Source: Planctomycetota bacterium
Lineage (GTDB): Bacteria; Planctomycetota; Planctomycetia; Gemmatales; Gemmataceae
Direction: 5' to 3'
Assembly (NCBI GenBank): GCA_016191165.1
Contig: JACPPF010000023.1
Location: 1 to 64,000 of the forward strand
Length of the DNA: 64,000 bases
The notes under the pieces are model-generated. The model was not told where the DNA came from. It made no database searches and saw nothing but the letters and a program-made list of their open reading frames with translations. The position numbers and the translations under genes are program-made. This document shows positions 59,013 through 64,000 of this stretch, in pieces (the stretch's first letter is position 1; each line of letters opens with the position of its first letter).

Positions 59013-59807
59013 TCACTTCTTCGAGAAATCCGGCAACGTCCCCGCGGTCACTTCCTTTTCCCATTCGTCGAGCAAGGGCCAGCCCACGGCACAGGTGCCG
59101 AAGTCGGCCATGTACTGGTACTCGGTCAGGCGGTCGATCGCTTTTTGCAGAATGCGATTGTCGCGGCGGAAGACCGGGCCGTGGCTGGGCAGGAGGAACT
59201 CGGCGTTGTCCTTGCAGATGCGTTTGAGCGACTTGATGTAGTCGGGCAGGTTGGACCCGTGATGGGCGTCGATGACGCCGACGCAGCTATCCTTGTAGAT
59301 GTTGTCGCCGGAGAAGAGGAGGTTGCCCATCTTGAAGCTGAGCTGCCCCGCGGTGTGGCCTGGGGTATGCCAGACCTTGAGTTTGAGGTTGCCGACCTCG
59401 ATCACATCGCCTTCGTTGAGGGAAATATCCACCTTGCAGCGCGGCATGGGGATCGAGAAGTCCTGCGCCTTGATGGTAGCGTAGGTCATGATCTCGTCGC
59501 CGGTCTCCAGCGGCTCGATGGTGTCCGGGTGCGCCGCGACTTTAGTCTTGAGCAGATCCCGCGCGTGCGCGATGCCCTGGATGTGGTCGGCGTCGGCGTG
59601 CGTCGCGATGAGCATCTTGCAGGCCGAGAGGTTGAAATCCATGCGGCGAATGAGGTCGATGATCTCCTCGGCAGTGTCGAGGTAGCCGATGTCGATGAGC
59701 AGCCATTCGCTGCCACCGTCGATGAGATAAACGTTGACGCCCAACCGCCGGCAGGCCTGGTAGTTCAACTCGATCACATGCGGGAAAAGATATTTGCGCG
59801 CAAGCAT
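59013..59807 (-). CDS. Metallo-beta-lactamase-fold hydrolase
   Basis: A 264-residue MBL-fold protein. The metal motif reads THADADH (69-75), where canonical is THxHxDH, so the second His is replaced by Asp72. Further ligands are in WHTPGHTAGQLSF and LFSGDNI, and the last His in LPSHGP. The sequence ends in a helical tail (DEWEKEVTAGTLPDFSKK). Substrates of this broad family include thioesters, lactones and persulfides. The Asp substitution may change the metal site. Confidence 0.85.
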   Translation of the reverse strand: MLARKYLFPHVIELNYQACRRLGVNVYLIDGGSEWLLIDIGYLDTAEEIIDLIRRMDFNLSACKMLIATHADADHIQGIAHARDLLKTKVAAHPDTIEPLETGDEIMTYATIKAQDFSIPMPRCKVDISLNEGDVIEVGNLKLKVWHTPGHTAGQLSFKMGNLLFSGDNIYKDSCVGVIDAHHGSNLPDYIKSLKRICKDNAEFLLPSHGPVFRRDNRILQKAIDRLTEYQYMADFGTCAVGWPLLDEWEKEVTAGTLPDFSKK

Positions 59808-60111
59808 GGCGGTATTCGGCTCCGAGAAGGGGAGGTGACAGGGAACATGATAAAGGAAAACCCCGGAAAGCCCAGAGACGCGCCGAGTTCGGGCCGGGCC
59901 GCGCGTCCTGGACGCCTATGAAATTATTTAACTCCCGTCAAGAAAAAAATTCACAACTGACCTATTTTTTTTTCTGGCGATGGTGTTGAATGACAAGGAT
60001 GGCTCGATGCGATTGCCTGGGACGTCCTTTCCGGCCGTCTCACCCTAGCCAGGAGGTCCGTTCGCTAGCTGCTAGAATCGCATCTCATTTTTCTCCCAAA
60101 AGGAGGCCAAC
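59808..60111. other. Intergenic region with A/T-rich runs
   Basis: Divergent promoters for the MBL gene and the 60112 gene should lie here. An A-run (59942-59949) and a T-run (59967-59975) are visible, and TAGAAT at about 60073 may be a -10 box of the downstream gene without a clear -35. Nothing else is supported. Confidence 0.4.
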
Positions 60112-61104
60112 ATGGGTAGGATACCCTGCATCTTGGCTCTAGTCCTGACCTTCGCCGCTTCCACGCGAAGCCTGGCCCAAAACCAACCCGCCAACTCTCC
60201 CCGTCCCAATCTCGTCGAGGTGCGTTTCGGCGACGGCAGCATCGTGCGCATGACGCTTCTGGAGGAAAACCTCGAAGTCCAGACCCGCTACGGCAAGCTC
60301 ACCATTCCGGTCAACGAAATCCGGCGCGTGGAGTTTGGCTTGCACGTGCCCCCGGAAATGAATCAGCAGATCACTCAGTCGATCAAGCGACTCGGCAGCG
60401 ACGTGTACAAGGAACGGGATTCCGCCAGCAAGGACCTGGTCCAGGTCGGGCATTTCGCGTTTCCCTCGCTCCGAAAGGCGTCCAAAAGCGGCGACCAGGA
60501 AGTCCGCTACCGCGCGGTCAGCGTCATCAAACAAATCTCGGAGCGCGTCCCGGCCGAGGTGCTGCGTCTGAACGATTATGACCTGATCCAAACCACGGAA
60601 TTCACCGTGACGGGGAAGGTGATTCCCGCGCGTCTGAAGGCGCGTTCGCCTCATTTTGGCGAGATCGCGTTGAAACTGAGCGAGTTGCGCACCCTGTCCG
60701 TAAAGCAGCAGGGAGGCAAGCAGGATCTGAACGTCGATGCCGCCAAGTATGGCAGCGCCCTCGATCAATGGTGCGATACGGGCGTGCTCGTGGATGCGGG
60801 ACAGCGTGTGATCATCACGGGAGACGGACAGGTCGATCTTTGGCCTCAGACGCCCGGACAGTATATGGCCGCCCCCAAGGGCTATAATACGGCCGGCAAG
60901 GGTGGACAATTCCTGGCCGGCTCCCTGATCGCCAAAGTCGGGGAAAACGGCAAAGCGTTCTTCGTCGGCGAGCGGTATGATGGCACGATCTCCGGCGAGG
61001 GGCGCCTGTTCCTTCAGATCGTGCCCAGCCCCTGGAACAACGCATCCCTCGGGCAATTCCGCGTGCGCATCCAGACCGAACCGGGCACCTTGGGTGGGCG
61101 TTGA
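60112..61104 (+). CDS. Exported protein with HEAT-like helices and a C-terminal lectin-like region
   Basis: A 330-residue secreted protein with a signal peptide (MGRIPCILALVLTFAASTRS). Residues 35-75 form a beta region (VEVRFGDGSIVRMTLLEENL, VQTRYGKLTIPVNEI). A HEAT-like helical pair follows (RLGSDVYKERDSASKDLVQV, FPSLRKASKSGDQEVRYRAV). The last 130 residues include GTISGEGRLFLQIVPSPWNN, close to the 'VGRVG-GKxFFVG-GxLxLxIND' pattern of LecA-like or galactose-binding folds. AAAAGGAGG precedes the start by six bases. A MITE-like element follows 26 bases after the stop. Function is not known. Confidence 0.75.
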   Translation: MGRIPCILALVLTFAASTRSLAQNQPANSPRPNLVEVRFGDGSIVRMTLLEENLEVQTRYGKLTIPVNEIRRVEFGLHVPPEMNQQITQSIKRLGSDVYKERDSASKDLVQVGHFAFPSLRKASKSGDQEVRYRAVSVIKQISERVPAEVLRLNDYDLIQTTEFTVTGKVIPARLKARSPHFGEIALKLSELRTLSVKQQGGKQDLNVDAAKYGSALDQWCDTGVLVDAGQRVIITGDGQVDLWPQTPGQYMAAPKGYNTAGKGGQFLAGSLIAKVGENGKAFFVGERYDGTISGEGRLFLQIVPSPWNNASLGQFRVRIQTEPGTLGGR

Positions 61105-61129
61105 CGAAAGGTAGGTAATCAAATACCGA

Positions 61130-61258
61130 CCTGGTTCAAGTGAAGGTCACAGCGAGCCGCCGGGCTTGGCCCGGCGGTGCATCCCGAGCCGTCTTGGCTC
61201 ACCGCCGGGACAAGCCCGGCGGCTCGCGGATTGTTTGTTGCCCTAAATTTGAACCAGG
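61130..61258. repeat. MITE-like inverted-repeat element, copy 2
   Basis: The terminal inverted repeats CTGGTTCAA (61131-61139) and TTGAACCAG (61249-61257) enclose the larger palindrome AGCGAGCCGCCGGGC..GCCCGGCGGCTCGC. It is homologous, in inverted orientation, to 39973-40105, including the GATTGTTTGTTGCCC flank. About 129 bp with no coding capacity. Confidence 0.75.
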
Positions 61259-61370
61259 CCGAAATAGGGTACGCTCGGCGTGCAAAACGAACCGCGTTGC
61301 TTGGTCAATCGGAAGAGCAAGCAATCAAAGTCACGTTGATCTGTTTGTCGAAGTTGCAGAACCATTACGA

Positions 61371-63029
61371 TCAGGCGCCATTGGGTTTGGGATGAAAGAG
61401 ACGGTACGTCTTGTAGCCGCCGCTCACATTCGCCGCCGCGAACCCGGCTTGAAGTAGAATGCGTGTCGCCAGGTAGCCTCGCTGTCCTACTTGACAGTAG
61501 ACCGCGATTTCTCGATCCTGGGGCATCTCGTCGAGGCGGGCGCGAAGCTCATCCACCGGAATATTCACCGCCATGGGAAAATGCCCCGCAGCAAACTCCT
61601 GCGAGGTTCTCACATCGACGACGAAGGGCGGTTGCCCAGCTGGCGCCGCCAAGACGGTCTCCACATCGCGCTGGGGATGTTCTCCGCGCAACAGGCCACT
61701 CGCCACGAATCCCACCATGTTGATTGGGTCCTTGGCCGAACCATATTGCGGTGAGTAGGCGAGTTCCATCTCCTCCAGATCGAACACCGTCATGCCAGCC
61801 TGGATCGCGACGGACAGCACGTCAATGCGTTTGTCGACGCCGGCCCCGCCCACCGCCTGGGCGCCGAGCAACTTGCCGCTGTGCGGATCGAAAAGCACCT
61901 TGAGGGTCATCGCCTCCGCACCAGGGTAATAACCGGCGTGATGGGCTGGATGAACGTAAACCTTGCGGTATTCTCGCTTCGTTCGCACAAGGGTCTTCTC
62001 CGATGCTCCGGTCATGGCGGCCGTCAGGTCAAACACTCGCACGATGGCCGTGCCCTGCGTCCCACGGTAGGCGGCAGCCCGCCCGAAGATGTGGTCGGCG
62101 GCAAGGCGTCCTTGTCGATTCGCCGGCCCGGCCAACGGCACTTGCGTCGGCTCGCCGGTCACGAAATCCTTGACTTCGATGGCGTCTCCAACGGCATAAA
62201 TGTCTTGATCGCTGGTCTGGAGGTGCTCATTCACGCGAATGCCGCCGCGAGGCCCAACCTCCAAACCCGCATCGGTGGCCAGCTTGTTCTCCGGCCGAAC
62301 GCCTACGCCAAGGATTACGAGTTGCGCAGGCAATCGTTGTTCCGACTTCAGGCAGACCTTGATGCCATGAGCGGCCTGTTCAAATGACGCCGCGGATTGG
62401 GCGAGCAAGAGCGTGACGCCTTTCGCCGCCAGGTGTTCCGCAATCGGCGTCGTCATCTCCTTGTCGAATGGCGGCAGGACCTGATCCTGCAACTCGACCA
62501 CGGTGGTAGCGATGCCCCGCCGCATGAAATTCTCAACCAATTCGAGGCCAATGAAACCTGCCCCCACCACAACCGCCTGCTTCACCCCCCGGTCAACCCG
62601 ATCCTTGATCCGGTCCACGTCGTACAGGTTCCGCAAGGTGAAAATGCCTGGCAAATCGATGCCCGGAATCGGCGGCCTCAGCGGCGCCGCCCCGGGCGCC
62701 AGGATCAACTTGTCGTAGGTTTCCTCATATTCCCGTCCCGAAACGCCATCCCGCACACGCACTTTCTTGGCCACCCGATCGATGGCCTCAACGGAGGTGC
62801 GAACCCGAACATCCAATTTGAATCGATTTTTCAGCCGCTCAGGAGTTGTTACGAGCAACTTGTCGCGCTGGGCGATCTCACCGCCGACATAGTACGGCAG
62901 GCCGCAGTTGGCAAAAGACACGTCAGGCCCGCGCTCGAACACGATGATCTGGGCCGCTTCCGAAAGGCGGCGCGCACGTGCCGCGGCGGAAGCACCGCCG
63001 GCCACGCCCCCGATGATGAGCAGTTTCAT
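61371..63029 (-). CDS. CoA-disulfide reductase-like FAD enzyme with C-terminal rhodanese domain
   Basis: A 552-residue protein. The FAD dinucleotide motif is LLIIGGVAGGASAAARARR. The redox Cys42 in SFANCGLPYYVGG is the CoA-disulfide reductase signature. The NAD(P)H motif is AVVVGAGFIGLELVENFMRR. The CoADR C-terminal region (MTVFDLEEMELAYSPQYGSA) and a terminal rhodanese (FVVDVRTSQEFAAGHFPMAV, active Cys512 in AVYCQVGQRGY) follow. Such CoADR-Rhd proteins reduce CoA- or glutathione persulfides and disulfides. ATG at 63029 has AGGAGG upstream and overlaps the rhodanese-gene stop (ATGA). Confidence 0.93.
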   Translation of the reverse strand: MKLLIIGGVAGGASAAARARRLSEAAQIIVFERGPDVSFANCGLPYYVGGEIAQRDKLLVTTPERLKNRFKLDVRVRTSVEAIDRVAKKVRVRDGVSGREYEETYDKLILAPGAAPLRPPIPGIDLPGIFTLRNLYDVDRIKDRVDRGVKQAVVVGAGFIGLELVENFMRRGIATTVVELQDQVLPPFDKEMTTPIAEHLAAKGVTLLLAQSAASFEQAAHGIKVCLKSEQRLPAQLVILGVGVRPENKLATDAGLEVGPRGGIRVNEHLQTSDQDIYAVGDAIEVKDFVTGEPTQVPLAGPANRQGRLAADHIFGRAAAYRGTQGTAIVRVFDLTAAMTGASEKTLVRTKREYRKVYVHPAHHAGYYPGAEAMTLKVLFDPHSGKLLGAQAVGGAGVDKRIDVLSVAIQAGMTVFDLEEMELAYSPQYGSAKDPINMVGFVASGLLRGEHPQRDVETVLAAPAGQPPFVVDVRTSQEFAAGHFPMAVNIPVDELRARLDEMPQDREIAVYCQVGQRGYLATRILLQAGFAAANVSGGYKTYRLFHPKPNGA

Positions 63030-63598
63030 GGGCAGTCCTCCTGCTTCGCACAGCATGAGTTGCTCGCCTCTTTGACTTGATTCCACGGCATTCGAGCCAG
63101 CATCATGCCCATGCCACAGGTGTCGGTAATCCCGGCAAAGATCAGGCCGGCGCCGACGAAGGCCGACAGGCCGACCAAGGCCGGATGCACAAGCCAGCCC
63201 AGCAAGGCGCCAACAAGGACCAGCAAGCCCGCGGCAATGCGAACCTGCCGTTCCAGCGACATCGCCTTTTTGCCACGAACTACAGGGAGGCCACACTCGA
63301 CACAGGCCAGGGTGCCGCCCTCCACATTGACGACGTTCGCGAATCCTGCTGCCAAAAACTTCTCGCACGCCTGTCGGCCACGGCTGCCGGAACGACAGAT
63401 GACGTAAAGCGGGTCATTGGCCGCGCCGTTGTGAGCTTGAATCAGGGCTGCCGGATCGAGCCTGTCCAGGGGCACGTTGCGCGCGAATTCGACATGGACC
63501 TCCCGAAATTCCACCGGCGTCCGCACGTCAATCAGGGCAATCTTGCCGTTCTTGGACAGGTCGGCAAGCTGTTGAGGGCTAATGGTTGCGATGGTCAT
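63026..63598 (-). CDS. Rhodanese-DUF2892 membrane protein
   Basis: A 190-residue protein: rhodanese domain (1-107) with the active-site loop ICRSGSRGR and Cys68, then a Cys pair (CVEC, 99-102), and a DUF2892 membrane segment (IAAGLLVLVGALLGWL, VGLSAFVGAGLIFAG) ending GITDTCGMGMMLARM and a Cys-rich tail. It could transfer sulfane sulfur at the membrane. AAAGGA lies before the start at 63598. The next gene downstream is coupled by ATGA overlap. The cluster suggests sulfide or persulfide homeostasis. Confidence 0.9.
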   Translation of the reverse strand: MTIATISPQQLADLSKNGKIALIDVRTPVEFREVHVEFARNVPLDRLDPAALIQAHNGAANDPLYVICRSGSRGRQACEKFLAAGFANVVNVEGGTLACVECGLPVVRGKKAMSLERQVRIAAGLLVLVGALLGWLVHPALVGLSAFVGAGLIFAGITDTCGMGMMLARMPWNQVKEASNSCCAKQEDCP

Positions 63599-63707
63599 GG
63601 TTTTTCCTTTCGATGGTTGAGTCCTGATCGTGGTCCCCACGGACACTGCCTGGATCCTTTTTTCCCACGTTGATCGGGGCCGAACTCGGCCCGCAGGCGC
63701 CGCTCAT

Positions 63708-63794
63708 TCAGGTTTTCACGCCGAAGCGAGGCAATACCCAGACCTGGAGGATAATCCAGGCGGCCACAACGCCCAGCGCGATGAAAATTCCCAT
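63708..63794 (-). CDS. 28-residue membrane peptide in the persulfide operon
   Basis: A very small gene: MGIFIALGVVAAWIILQVWV followed by LPRFGVKT and a TGA stop. The peptide is a single hydrophobic helix with a short basic tail. AAGGGAG is placed seven bases before its ATG. The position between the ArsR-type regulator and the rhodanese-DUF2892 gene, on the same strand, suggests a role in the same operon. Similar short membrane peptides occur in rhodanese-CoADR operons as I recall. It is easily missed by length cut-offs. Confidence 0.65.
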   Translation of the reverse strand: MGIFIALGVVAAWIILQVWVLPRFGVKT

Positions 63795-63885
63795 GAGATT
63801 TCTCCCTTGCAAGTGATTCACGGATGGTTGGTTTCTTGTCATCAATGCCCCGACGGTTCAACCTTTTTTTTGGGCAAAAAAAACC

Positions 63886-64000
63886 TCATTGGTCCTCGCC
63901 ACCGAAGCGCGCCTCCACGCAGGCCATGATGCTGCCCAAGTGCGGCTCCGCGATCTGATAGTACGCTTTCCTGCCGTCCTTCGCGCTGGTCATGAACCCG
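63886..64000 (-). CDS. ArsR-family regulator, C-terminal fragment (runs off the window)
   Basis: The window ends inside this gene; its last 35 or so residues read VTSAKDGRKAYYQIAEPHLG in the visible frame, then SIMACVEARFGGEDQ and TGA. The pattern 'R-x-GR-x-x-YY-I-x-x-P-H' is that of the winged-helix ArsR/SmtB family, after the wing. In other bacteria, ArsR-type persulfide sensors (BigR/SqrR) control rhodanese and sulfide-oxidation genes, so this protein probably regulates the downstream rhodanese-CoADR operon. No metal- or sulfur-sensing Cys pair is visible in the fragment except the Cys in MACVE. Confidence 0.75.
   Translation of the reverse strand, partial: GFMTSAKDGRKAYYQIAEPHLGSIMACVEARFGGEDQ

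Noticed and set aside
1-64000. tRNA, rRNA, riboswitch, prophage or integrase genes
   Set aside because: No cloverleaf, rRNA-like stretch, known riboswitch core, phage structural gene or recombinase was recognised on either strand.

Overview
The window looks like a chromosomal piece of a planctomycete, most likely of the Gemmataceae/Gemmatales type. The evidence is the protein families: three pseudopilins with DUF1559 features, a Tat-exported DUF1501 protein, a BBP7-type outer-membrane barrel, an extracellular SdrD/DUF4214 protein with an N-terminal LEDR motif, a DUF6655 lipoprotein, two sulfatases, a SUMF1 protein, a Uma2 nuclease and a CRTAC1-like FG-GAP protein. The DNA is GC-rich and carries many short palindromic repeats between genes. 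No tRNA, rRNA, CRISPR array, prophage or integrase was recognised.

Layout. 0.4-6.1 kb is a minus-strand Tad/Flp pilus assembly operon (CpaE-like, CpaF ATPase, TadB, TadC, lipoprotein) ending in a good terminator. 6.5-9.8 kb is a secretome block (DUF1559 pseudopilin, small secreted protein, FG-GAP protein). 9.9-12.5 kb holds small unknown genes and hemW. 12.5-17 kb encodes a BBP7 barrel and a large extracellular protein. 17-28 kb holds serS, a decayed toxin-antitoxin remnant, an Rpn-like nuclease, a 2-hydroxyacid dehydrogenase, a methyltransferase, two secreted proteins, a sugar isomerase, a DUF6655 lipoprotein and a receiver-histidine kinase. 28-33 kb carries a very large TPR/OB-fold membrane protein and a DUF1559 pseudopilin. 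33-36 kb is an accessory stretch: pseudogene debris, two short coupled gene pairs (one with an in-frame UGA) and csrA. 36-42.6 kb holds a UvrC-like half-protein, a sulfatase, pdxA, an FHA membrane protein and a ThuA-like protein. 42.7-43 kb is a 65-bp tandem repeat that has overrun a DUF104 antitoxin gene. 43-59 kb mixes metabolism (ilvC, ggt, homogentisate dioxygenase-like, amidohydrolase, DUF885 peptidase) with toxin-antitoxin modules (RelE/Xre, HicAB, VapC/HTH). 61-64 kb is a probable persulfide-responsive operon (ArsR regulator, 28-residue membrane peptide, rhodanese-DUF2892, CoA-disulfide-reductase-rhodanese).

The most striking feature is the repeat load. At least seven families of short inverted repeats sit next to gene ends. 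Several members lie inside reading frames, where they add short Pro/Gly/Ser-rich inserts to pdxA, the homogentisate dioxygenase-like gene, the DUF1501 gene and probably ggt. Others supply stop codons, or remove one and so extend a sulfatase into the opposite-strand gene. The other leading observation is a conserved-Cys-to-UGA change in a small gene that appears toxin-antitoxin-like. All family assignments rest on reading the translations, without database searches.
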